DNA of 13,812 nt, taken from NCBI GenBank assembly GCA_023387655.1, contig JAEWHR010000232.1:1-13812 (forward strand). The letters are read 5' to 3'. The position numbers were made by a program, and so were the translations under genes. The notes under the pieces are model-generated. The model had not been told where the DNA came from and searched no databases. It saw only the letters and a list, made by a program, of their open reading frames with translations. Position 1 is the stretch's first letter. Every line of letters starts with the position of its first letter. Positions 7,390-13,720 of the stretch are shown here, piece by piece. This DNA comes from Bacillota bacterium. GTDB lineage: Bacteria; Bacillota; Clostridia; Lachnospirales; Lachnospiraceae.

Positions 7390-7454
7390 GTGTTAATAAA
7401 AATATTTCTTTTTTCTTCGAAGACCTTTACAATAAGGACATGATTTCATATGTC
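7379..7454 (-). repeat. Zinc-ribbon tail repeat, copy A
   Basis: The segment 7391-7454 matches 8004-8067 (copy B) at 54 of 64 positions by hand alignment, with similarity running on into the GAGTGC hairpin arm. It encodes on the minus strand the end of a zinc-ribbon protein (SCPYCKGLRRKK). Copy C at 13609-13659 keeps the hairpin and basic tail only. Confidence 0.8.
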
Positions 7455-7473
7455 TAAACTGATAATAACTCAT
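7393..7473 (-). pseudogene. C-terminal zinc-knuckle fragment (26 codons)
   Basis: The open frame from ATG 7473 encodes MSYYQFRHMKSCPYCKGLRR followed by KKKYFY and a TAA stop. The SCPYCKG stretch is the closing zinc knuckle expected at the end of the DUF4379-like fragment just upstream, in a different frame. No ribosome site precedes the ATG. It is best read as the detached 3' end of that gene, although a tiny Cys-containing basic peptide cannot be excluded. Confidence 0.5.
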
Positions 7474-7487
7474 TTTCTTAGGGCTCA

Positions 7488-7772
7488 TTACAGACAGCTA
7501 TCATCTCCTACCTCACGGTCACAGATACGTGCTGGATAGTCGTAATGGCATGTAGGACAGTTCCATAGTGCTATATAGGTATTACTTTTAAGGAACTCAG
7601 AAGGTTTACGTTCATTGCTGGATGACCATTCATTAACCAGAAGTTCATGAGTATCTATTAATGAGTTAAATCCAAGTAAAACTTTCCTATTGTTGCAATA
7701 CGGACAGCTAGTAAGATATATTTTGCAAGTAACGCTACAGTATAAGCATAATGTGCAGTTAGAATACTTCAC
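7488..7772 (-). pseudogene. Truncated DUF4379-like treble-clef zinc-ribbon protein
   Basis: The 94 codons start at a GTG (7772) and contain most of a Probable-zinc-ribbon (DUF4379) unit: SCPYCNNRKVLLGFNSL, a THELLVNEW segment, then LWNCPTCHYDYPARICDREV and GDDSC. The family pattern is CPYC, a W/E-rich linker, W-x-CPxCxHxY, and a closing CPYC. Here the frame stops two residues after the first cysteine of the closing knuckle. The frame is open only about a dozen codons upstream of the GTG and has no in-frame ATG except one followed at once by a stop. There is no good ribosome site. It is therefore a remnant, cut at both ends. Proteins of this family are poorly characterised nucleic-acid-associated or defence-linked factors; no function is assigned here. 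Confidence 0.6.
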
Positions 7773-7795
7773 TTTCTTTACGAATTGCGAATTTA

Positions 7796-7823
7796 AAAGG
7801 AGGGAAAATTACATCCCTCCTTT
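7796..7823 (-). terminator. Strong hairpin, likely end of the ABC operon transcript
   Basis: AAAGGAGGGA (7796-7805) pairs perfectly with TCCCTCCTTT (7814-7823) around an 8-nt loop. On the minus strand it is followed by TTTTAAATT, as in a terminator. It is the first good terminator met by leftward transcripts from the ABC operon, about 250 bp past the last stop codon. The same strand reads GGAGGG-ATG-TAA, an accidental or relic start-stop in frame with the zinc-ribbon fragment. Confidence 0.6.
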
Positions 7824-8003
7824 AGACATATCCATATACGAATATTATTATCTAACAGGTTTATTAATATAAAGATTATAAGCACTTAAGTTATAACGTT
7901 TTGGTATATGAATTAGTCTATTTACTAAATCTTAAGCCCTTTATTCTAAAGGATTCAGGCTTATTCGGTATATATTACCTATAAATAATTATGAGTGCCT
8001 TTT
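7824..8003. other. Gene-free AT-rich spacer
   Basis: No frame with coding character is seen. One imperfect nested hairpin (TAAGC/GCTTA enclosing CCTTT/AAAGG, about 7933-7963) is present without a T tail. At 7991-8004 there is only the right half of the GAGTGC hairpin found complete at copies A and C. Confidence 0.5.
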
Positions 8004-8005
8004 TG

Positions 8006-8062
8006 TCAAAAAAAGTATCTCTTTTTTCTACGAAGTCCTTTACAATTCGGGCATGATTTCAT
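8006..8062 (-). pseudogene. Second C-terminal zinc-knuckle fragment (18 codons)
   Basis: The minus-strand frame from ATG 8062 reads MKSCPNCKGLRRKKRYFF and then TGA. It differs from copy A by a few substitutions while keeping both cysteines and the basic tail, so it derives from a related zinc-ribbon gene. An in-frame stop lies two codons upstream of the ATG, and no ribosome site is visible. Confidence 0.45.
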
Positions 8063-8066
8063 ATAT
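8054..8066. repeat. 13-bp direct repeat, left flank of the ABC operon
   Basis: TGATTTCATATAT occurs here and exactly again at 13106-13118, on the two sides of the ABC operon. The first 11 bases also occur at 7441-7451 in copy A. It could be a junction trace of insertion or recombination; AT-rich chance similarity is not excluded. Confidence 0.5.
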
Positions 8067-8075
8067 CATGTTATA

Positions 8076-10643
8076 CTAGAAATCATATATGGTGGAAAGC
8101 TGAGCCAGTGGAATTCTTAAGAACCTTGTGATTGGAAGTAAGCCTGTGATCAGATTTACCAGTAAGAGGGCTACTCCTGTTATCATCACACTGGCACCAG
8201 TTACAACAAAGTTTATCTCTAAGTATGGAATATTTGATACAAATAATAATACTCCTGCTGTGGTTAAGGTTCCAAGTACAGTTGTAAAAAAAGATAGTAG
8301 AATAATCTGTATTCCATACATCCAGAGTATGGATGATTTGCTTACACCTAATATTCGGAATACACAGATACGATTCATGTTCTGTATCCCATTGCTTTTC
8401 ATACTGATATATAAAACAACAAATGACATTAACAAAATCATAATGGTTACAATGACTCTTGCATCCAACTTTTGAGTACGAGCTTCTTCATAGGTAGCCA
8501 TCTGTTCTGTATATCGATCCTCTACTCTAATCCTCATATAGTTGGTATACTCCTCTGGTAATTCATCGATAAATTGTTTCACAGCCTCCTTATCATCAGT
8601 AAAAACTGAAAAGATTCTGCAATAATGAATTAGGGTCATAAGCATCTCACTATAACTATCCTCTGCAATTACAAATCGCACTGGGAATTCCGATGGGAAG
8701 TCACCCGCTACCTCATATTCTAATCCCGCCATGGTTCTAAACTTTCCATTAATAACGGAAGTCCCTTGCACTTGTTCATTTACTAATACCTCGTGGGAAC
8801 CTAATTTCACATCTTTGTATTCTGGATATAGCTTCTGTAGAGATTCCAGACTAGCTACCAGCGTTCCCCCAATGGCTATCCCAAGTCCTGCGATCTTATC
8901 AACATACAGGCTTGGATTACCTGCATCGCAGATTCCAACAATGACTAAGGAATAGTTTTTCTTCTCTATCTCAATTTCTTGATTCAGAAAGGTTGTTATA
9001 TCAGTGATGGATTTAGAAAGGATGGTTTCTCTGTCCATAAAGTTTTCTAACACCCATCTGTCCACCACCACCTCATTGGGCGCAATTGGCATTCTTCCAT
9101 GGATTAGATCCTCTTCCTTCAGATAATCCAGTGGTACATAGGAAAATCCATAAAATGTATCAGACATATCTTCAATCTGTTCAACGCCCTCATAATAGTA
9201 ATGGCTGACTGCATTAAATGAAGCATATAGTTGGGTGTTACCTGGTACATTTTCCTCAAAATATCTGGTAAATTCCTTAAAAGTAGAGGAAAAAACACTA
9301 TAAGGGCTTCCATCTGCTCTTTCCACTGTCACCTTTAGATATCTGGAATCTGTATTAATAAAATCCTGTTTGTTAATGGTAGACAGGGTTTTATAATCAC
9401 TCACTGCAATGGTTACAAGAATTGCAGTGATTAACATTATCACACAGGGCAATATCAGCTTTTGCTTCATTTTGCTTATATTAACAATCGCTTGTCTCCA
9501 GACTTCTTTAAAAACCAGGCCAATATGACTTTCAGCTTTTAGAATCTTTAGATTATAATCCAGCTCATTCATTTGATCCAGACCAATTGGTTTGCGCTCT
9601 GTCTCGATCAGTTGAATGTCTACATTCTGTCCTAGGACCTCAATATGCTCGCCTCTGGGTGACTTTACATAAAGTTGCCCATTTTCCCGAATCACAGTTA
9701 AGGTTAACGGTTCATCTTCCTTTGCATAATATTGTACTTTTGATTTTTCTTCACTTTCCAGATCACTATGAGTCTTGAAATTCTCATCTTTCATTTCATA
9801 GTCTTTTATTTCATTGTTTTTTATTTCATTCTTGTCTTTTATCGTATTCTTATTCCTTATGCTGTCCATATAACCAGCAAGTTCAACCTTCTGAAACTCT
9901 GATAAATAAAAGTTTTTATCATCTGAAAAGTAATAGGTTCTATCCCCTGTAATCTGTTTGTCATCAACTATTTTTCCATTCTGTATACGAATGATTCGAT
10001 CGGCAAAGAAATCAGCAATTCGCTTGTCGTGAGTTGCCAGAATCACAAGACAATGTTTGGATACTTCCTTTAAAATGCCCATAATACGCAATGTATTTGC
10101 TTCATCCAGGTTTCCGGTAGGTTCATCTGCAAATATAACGGAAGGGGTCCGCAGCAATGCCCTTGCAATGGCAACCCTCTGCTGTTGACCACCACTTAGC
10201 ATGGTAACTGGTCGCTTTTTAAAACGGCTCATATCTATAGCATTTAAAACATAGTTGATACGTTCTTCTTTTTCTTCTTCCGATATGTCGAATATGCCCA
10301 TGGCAATATGAAGATTTTCATATACCGTTGCATCCATTAACAGATAGTAGTTTTGAAATACATATCCATACTTCTCATTCCTAAGGTTTTCTGTCTTACG
10401 ATCCATCTTTCCCGAGATAAGCACATCATCTACCTGAATACTCCCGGACTTAAAATTATCAATGCCTCCAAGGGTGTTTAATAAGGTAGTCTTGCCACTT
10501 CCACTTTCCCCTAATAAGCAGACCAATCCCTTTCTTTCGAAGGAAATTGTGGTGTCATTGATTACGTGTAATAAACCTTCCTGACCATTTTTATAATATT
10601 TATGTAATTTGTTGGCTTGGATTAAAATTTCTTTCTTATTCAT
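8076..10643 (-). CDS. ABC exporter: ATPase fused to FtsX/MacB-like permease
   Basis: About 855 residues from ATG 10643. The N-terminal ATPase has Walker A GESGSGKTT (about 45-53), Q-loop FQNYYLL, signature LSGGQQQRVAIARAL (about 149), Walker B VIFADEPTGNLD and the switch His in ATHD. A charged linker rich in Lys, Asn and Glu (about 255-300) leads to one membrane helix near 400-420, then a roughly 300-residue extracytoplasmic domain, and three C-terminal helices with an RILGVSKS-type FtsX loop. This is the MacB/type VII layout, which moves lipoproteins, peptides or drugs out of or along the membrane rather than importing. It follows its partner ABC gene by about 60 bp and likely forms a heterodimer with it. 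Start choice: AGGA lies 5 nt before ATG 10643; ATG 10646 is nearly as good; the ATG at 10667 has no ribosome site. Substrate unknown. Confidence 0.85.
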   Translation of the reverse strand: MNKKEILIQANKLHKYYKNGQEGLLHVINDTTISFERKGLVCLLGESGSGKTTLLNTLGGIDNFKSGSIQVDDVLISGKMDRKTENLRNEKYGYVFQNYYLLMDATVYENLHIAMGIFDISEEEKEERINYVLNAIDMSRFKKRPVTMLSGGQQQRVAIARALLRTPSVIFADEPTGNLDEANTLRIMGILKEVSKHCLVILATHDKRIADFFADRIIRIQNGKIVDDKQITGDRTYYFSDDKNFYLSEFQKVELAGYMDSIRNKNTIKDKNEIKNNEIKDYEMKDENFKTHSDLESEEKSKVQYYAKEDEPLTLTVIRENGQLYVKSPRGEHIEVLGQNVDIQLIETERKPIGLDQMNELDYNLKILKAESHIGLVFKEVWRQAIVNISKMKQKLILPCVIMLITAILVTIAVSDYKTLSTINKQDFINTDSRYLKVTVERADGSPYSVFSSTFKEFTRYFEENVPGNTQLYASFNAVSHYYYEGVEQIEDMSDTFYGFSYVPLDYLKEEDLIHGRMPIAPNEVVVDRWVLENFMDRETILSKSITDITTFLNQEIEIEKKNYSLVIVGICDAGNPSLYVDKIAGLGIAIGGTLVASLESLQKLYPEYKDVKLGSHEVLVNEQVQGTSVINGKFRTMAGLEYEVAGDFPSEFPVRFVIAEDSYSEMLMTLIHYCRIFSVFTDDKEAVKQFIDELPEEYTNYMRIRVEDRYTEQMATYEEARTQKLDARVIVTIMILLMSFVVLYISMKSNGIQNMNRICVFRILGVSKSSILWMYGIQIILLSFFTTVLGTLTTAGVLLFVSNIPYLEINFVVTGASVMITGVALLLVNLITGLLPITRFLRIPLAQLSTIYDF
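9784..9846 (-). repeat. Short imperfect tandem repeat in the ABC linker
   Basis: On the plus strand, units such as TTTCATAGTCTTTTA, TTTCATTGTTTTTTA and TTTCATTCTTGTCTTTTA follow one another (15, 15 and 18 bp). On the coding strand they give repeated NEIK/YEMK-like units in the charged linker between ATPase and permease. In-frame slippage would change linker length without breaking the gene. Confidence 0.6.
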
Positions 10644-10705
10644 CATTTTCCTATCCCAAAAAAACATACTATCAATTGGTTTGATATGTAGCTTTTTCTT
10701 TCTCC

Positions 10706-13084
10706 CTATTTACGATGCCTTTTTGAACGTTTTACCATGGAATGGTTACATTTTAATATCAATAAGCCTGTTGCAATCAGATTTACAAACAGTAAGATGA
10801 CGTAATGATAATACCTATAATACAAAAATATCCTGTTGATATAAGAAACCTGATTCAGCTTCATAATCAAAACTATAAGGAAACACGCAGCTAAGGCAAT
10901 TGCCTCATGGATGGCTAGTTCATATCGATTCATCAAACGTACCATCTTACTGTTAGCCCCTATGGAGGTCAGTATCTGAAAATCCTTTCTCTTAAAATGA
11001 AGAAATGCACTCAGGACCATTATTTCTAAGATAAATACACTAATTAATGAAATTGTGGATAAAAAGAGGGTAAACAATCGCTCCTGTACCTTGGTTGGAT
11101 TATAGGTCAAAGAACTAGTTCGAAAAGGACTTACTGCTTCATAGCCTGCTTCCTTTAATTCCTTTAGCACATCATCCGTATAAGCATAATCTTCAATATA
11201 AAGGGATGCCTGCCTTGAAACAACATCAGAGTACATATCTTCAAATAACTCCTGACTAATCTTAATCACTTGTTTTGAAGAATCCTGTTTTTCTCCTACA
11301 GCAGTAACTATTTGTTCTGTAAAATCCTGCTCTGAGAAGGAGCGATATAACCTCATCTTATCTTCCACTGATTCCATATGAGATGCGATTCTTTTTGACA
11401 CAACAATCTCATCTAGACTGGTTAGGCTATCATCCACAAATACAAAGGTCTTAAAATATCGCTGTTCCTTTTTTCCATTTAAGTTTATATTATTGTAGAC
11501 AAGATAACTATTTTTATCATTGTTATTTGCATTCATTGCTAAAGACATCTGCTCTGAGAAATAAACCTGTGAAGTTGCTTCTGCTAAAATACCCACTATG
11601 GTCATGTCCATAGTCACATAATGCCCTTCTCCCCAATCATTACGATTGGAAAAATAGAAGGTTTTATTACTTTCTAGCAGGGAATGGTCCCTGGTATATA
11701 AAACAATCTCATTAGCACTACGTGGCAGTCTTCCAGTCACCAGATCCTCTTCAGATAAGCATGTACTGGAACGCATGAATTTGTTACGCTTTAAAAACAA
11801 TGGATTCTGCTCTTCAAAAACTCCAATTACCTCTATCCCCTGCTTCACTTCAACCGTTGTGTATTTGATATAATAATCTTCATCATATTCACAGTAATAA
11901 TTGCAGTCATTGGCAAGATCATATAGATCAGCTTCTCTTACATACTTCATCGAATAAAAATTACTCAGATCCTCTTTGGTCATTGGGTTGTTATCTGTTT
12001 TCCACACTACAATCCTGGTTCTGTCCCCATTCAAGAAGGCAGAATTATCATAATATTTCGCCCAGGTATCGTCCATATTGGATAAAATGGAGCCTAAAAA
12101 GAAAAAGGAGGCTAAGGAAGTAAACAGCATAAAAACAAAGATCAATATACTTTTCTTGGGTTGAGCTATCATATTAAGAATGGCAAAACGCAAGGATATC
12201 ATAGCTTCTTGCTTTTTAACATTCGAATCTGACGCAGGCTTAATACTCTGTTTTTGGCCTTCATACTGGTCTTGCTCTATATAAGAGTTTAAACTCTCAG
12301 AGATGTTAGTTTCCATGGAGGAGTCTTGTTTCATGAAGGATATTTGTTCCTTGGATGAATCTGATGATTGTTCGACGGTATCATTCTCTATGAATTGTTC
12401 ACTTTGTGATCTCATCTGTACATCAGCAGTAACCTTACCATCCTGCAACTGAACTCTTCTGGTAATATAGTCCGAGGCTTCTTCCAGGTTGTGAGTTGCC
12501 ATGATTACTAGACGTTCCTTTGATAGCTCCTTTAATAGCTCCATGATTTGCTTGCCATTTTCACTATCCAGGTTACCCGTAGGCTCGTCAGCAATTATTA
12601 TTTCAGGATTTTTTGCTAAAGCCCTGGCAATGGAGACTCTTTGCTTTTGACCACTGGATAGCTTTGTAGCACGCTTATCTTTAAAATGCTCCATACCTAC
12701 CTGACGCAGGATTTCAAGGCTTTTTTTTCTTGCTTCTCTCTTGGTTATTCCCGTTACTAACACTGCACTTTCCACATTCTTTAATACAGTATAGCTGTCC
12801 ATCAGATTATAATTCTGAAATATAATCCCTATATGGTTGCGACGATAATCTTCTCTGTCCCTATCATCAAAAAATGAACTTGGTTGTCCTTCATATAGAA
12901 TCTCACCCTCCTGGTAAGGAAACAACATACTGATGATACTTAACAGGGTGGACTTCCCACTACCACTGGCACCAGTAATACCCACGAATTCTCCTTTTTT
13001 TAATGTGAGAGAAATATCACTAAGTCCAACTGTTACGATTTGTCCACTATGATAATACATTGATACATTTTTAAGTGTTAGCAT
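10706..13084 (-). CDS. ABC exporter: ATPase fused to divergent FtsX-like permease
   Basis: A 792-residue partner of the downstream exporter. ATPase: Walker A GASGSGKST (38-46), Q-loop Gln90, signature LSSGQKQRVSIARAL (from 142), Walker B IIIADEPTGNLD (from 162) and His198 in ATHN. The signature has LSSGQ instead of LSGGQ. A long Ser/Gln/Glu-rich linker (about 220-290) precedes the first membrane helix (about 311-331). Then comes an extracytoplasmic domain and three helices near 670-696, 725-746 and 761-783, ending in a very basic tail (KRSKRHRK). The permease half is recognisable as FtsX-like mainly by layout. The ATG at 13084 follows AAGGAG at 5 nt. It is the first gene of the operon. No response regulator or kinase of the Bce type is within the window, so regulation and substrate remain open. 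Confidence 0.85.
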   Translation of the reverse strand: MLTLKNVSMYYHSGQIVTVGLSDISLTLKKGEFVGITGASGSGKSTLLSIISMLFPYQEGEILYEGQPSSFFDDRDREDYRRNHIGIIFQNYNLMDSYTVLKNVESAVLVTGITKREARKKSLEILRQVGMEHFKDKRATKLSSGQKQRVSIARALAKNPEIIIADEPTGNLDSENGKQIMELLKELSKERLVIMATHNLEEASDYITRRVQLQDGKVTADVQMRSQSEQFIENDTVEQSSDSSKEQISFMKQDSSMETNISESLNSYIEQDQYEGQKQSIKPASDSNVKKQEAMISLRFAILNMIAQPKKSILIFVFMLFTSLASFFFLGSILSNMDDTWAKYYDNSAFLNGDRTRIVVWKTDNNPMTKEDLSNFYSMKYVREADLYDLANDCNYYCEYDEDYYIKYTTVEVKQGIEVIGVFEEQNPLFLKRNKFMRSSTCLSEEDLVTGRLPRSANEIVLYTRDHSLLESNKTFYFSNRNDWGEGHYVTMDMTIVGILAEATSQVYFSEQMSLAMNANNNDKNSYLVYNNINLNGKKEQRYFKTFVFVDDSLTSLDEIVVSKRIASHMESVEDKMRLYRSFSEQDFTEQIVTAVGEKQDSSKQVIKISQELFEDMYSDVVSRQASLYIEDYAYTDDVLKELKEAGYEAVSPFRTSSLTYNPTKVQERLFTLFLSTISLISVFILEIMVLSAFLHFKRKDFQILTSIGANSKMVRLMNRYELAIHEAIALAACFLIVLIMKLNQVSYINRIFLYYRYYHYVILLFVNLIATGLLILKCNHSMVKRSKRHRK

Positions 13085-13105
13085 ATTTACTCCTTAAACA
13101 ATGAT

Positions 13106-13118
13106 TGATTTCATATAT
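13106..13118. repeat. 13-bp direct repeat, right flank of the ABC operon
   Basis: An exact copy of TGATTTCATATAT from 8054-8066, 22 bp upstream of the first ABC start codon. On the minus strand it reads ATATATGAAATCA, the same bases that begin the small zinc-knuckle frames (ATGAAATCATG) in copies A and B. Confidence 0.5.
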
Positions 13119-13156
13119 ATTCCAACTCCTAATATCTTTTTTGAAATTAAATTAAT

Positions 13157-13185
13157 ATACTAACATATATTACCATATAATACAA
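13157..13185 (-). promoter_or_regulatory. Candidate promoter of the ABC operon
   Basis: Minus strand TTGTAT (13185-13180), a 17-bp spacer and TAGTAT (13162-13157), giving a leader of about 65 nt. The -10 box is weak and the area is AT-rich, so other placements are possible. The spacer carries a small TATTA/TAATA inverted repeat. Confidence 0.35.
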
Positions 13186-13303
13186 GGGCATCGTGTGAAT
13201 AGTCATTAATGTTTCTAATTTCGAACCATCTTTATGTAAAATCAAATCACCCAAATCTCTACCTTTTTTTGTAGATTAAAAAAAGTAAATGTAAAGTTTC
13301 CAA

Positions 13304-13577
13304 AATTGAACTTTATTCTACTCTCCTTCTAAAGGGAAAGTAAGTTGTAAAATAGACTTTATTCTTCGAAAAAATAAAATCCATCTCAAAATTAAGTCTA
13401 TTTTCAAAATAATGTACTTTATCTACTATTGTTAGTATTTTCAAGGTTTAGAGAGACTATTAAATAAAGTACAAAAATTTTTAGTTATTGAAAATAACTG
13501 AAAATATTTTGAAATTGAACTTTATTTTAAACAAAACTTAAAAATACATTTTGACGTTTAGATAAATAAACTTTATT
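13304..13577. repeat. Six further copies of the ACTTTATT motif upstream of the ABC operon
   Basis: Plus-strand copies: AATTGAACTTTATT at 13304-13317 and 13513-13526, AATAGACTTTATT at 13351-13363, AATGTACTTTAT at 13411-13422, AATAAACTTTATT at 13565-13577. One inverted copy, AATAAAGTACA, is at 13463-13473. With the two at 7283-7351 there are eight. The 636-bp gene-free stretch they sit in has no coding frame. An 11-bp inverted repeat, AAAATAGACTT (13349-13359) and AAGTCTATTTT (13394-13404), overlaps one copy. Function unknown. Confidence 0.7.
13473..13504. repeat. Inverted repeat AGTTATT-GAA-AATAACT (right copy)
   Basis: The 17-mer AAAAATTTTTAGTTATT (13473-13489) is identical to 7255-7271. It is followed after 3 bp by AATAACTGAAAA (13493-13504), which equals 7245-7256. 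At the left locus the order is arm, A/T core, opposite arm; here the arms meet at a 3-bp centre with the A/T tracts outside. Confidence 0.7.
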
Positions 13578-13591
13578 TTTTTAATTGAGAT

Positions 13592-13618
13592 ATAGCACTC
13601 ACGAAATTTGAGTGCTAT
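13592..13618 (+). terminator. Terminator-like hairpin of tail copy C
   Basis: ATAGCACTCA (13592-13601) and TGAGTGCTAT (13609-13618) form a perfect 10-bp stem with a 7-nt loop, followed on the plus strand by TTTTCTT. No plus-strand gene lies upstream to be terminated. It is probably a relic of the zinc-ribbon tail unit, homologous to 7357-7389. Confidence 0.65.
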
Positions 13619-13659
13619 TTTTCTTAAAAGAAATATTTTTTCTTTCTGCGTAGACCTGG
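13609..13659 (-). repeat. Zinc-ribbon tail repeat, copy C (partial)
   Basis: The minus strand encodes PGLRRKKKYFF and a TAA stop (13659-13624), then the GAGTGC hairpin. It matches the last ten codons of copies A and B, but the two cysteines are gone because the sequence diverges before them. Confidence 0.6.
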
Positions 13660-13679
13660 TATCCTAAATATTGTAAATA

Positions 13680-13688
13680 TGCTATAAT
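13680..13688 (+). promoter_or_regulatory. Extended -10 promoter of the XRE regulator gene
   Basis: TGCTATAAT is a consensus -10 box (TATAAT, 13683-13688) with the upstream TG of an extended -10. No good -35 box is seen at the usual distance. Transcription would begin about 25 nt before the start codon, close to AAGGAG at 13706-13711. Confidence 0.6.
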
Positions 13689-13720
13689 ATGGTCATTACA
13701 CAATTAAGGAGAACTTCTCT

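Larger units (their letters stand above)
8004..8067 (-). repeat. Zinc-ribbon tail repeat, copy B
   Basis: 64 bp matching copy A (7391-7454) with ten differences. The similarity breaks off 8 bp from the stop codon of the downstream-most ABC gene. It begins on the ABC side with the 13-bp sequence that also flanks the other end of the ABC operon. Confidence 0.8.

Noticed and set aside
7690..7872. Plus-strand 60-codon open frame
   Set aside because: It overlaps the zinc-ribbon fragment and the 7796-7823 hairpin, and has no coding character.
10644..10667. Longer start of the downstream ABC gene at 10667
   Set aside because: No ribosome site before it; AGGA sits correctly for ATG 10643 (or 10646).
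13089..13112. Short ATGAAATCA frame upstream of the ABC operon as a leader peptide
   Set aside because: It stops after five codons and lacks a ribosome site; more likely a trace of the flanking repeat.
7244..13618. CRISPR array or integron attC array
   Set aside because: The repeats are short (13-17 bp), irregularly spaced and not separated by uniform spacers; there are no cas genes, and the recombinase is Xer-like rather than an integron integrase.
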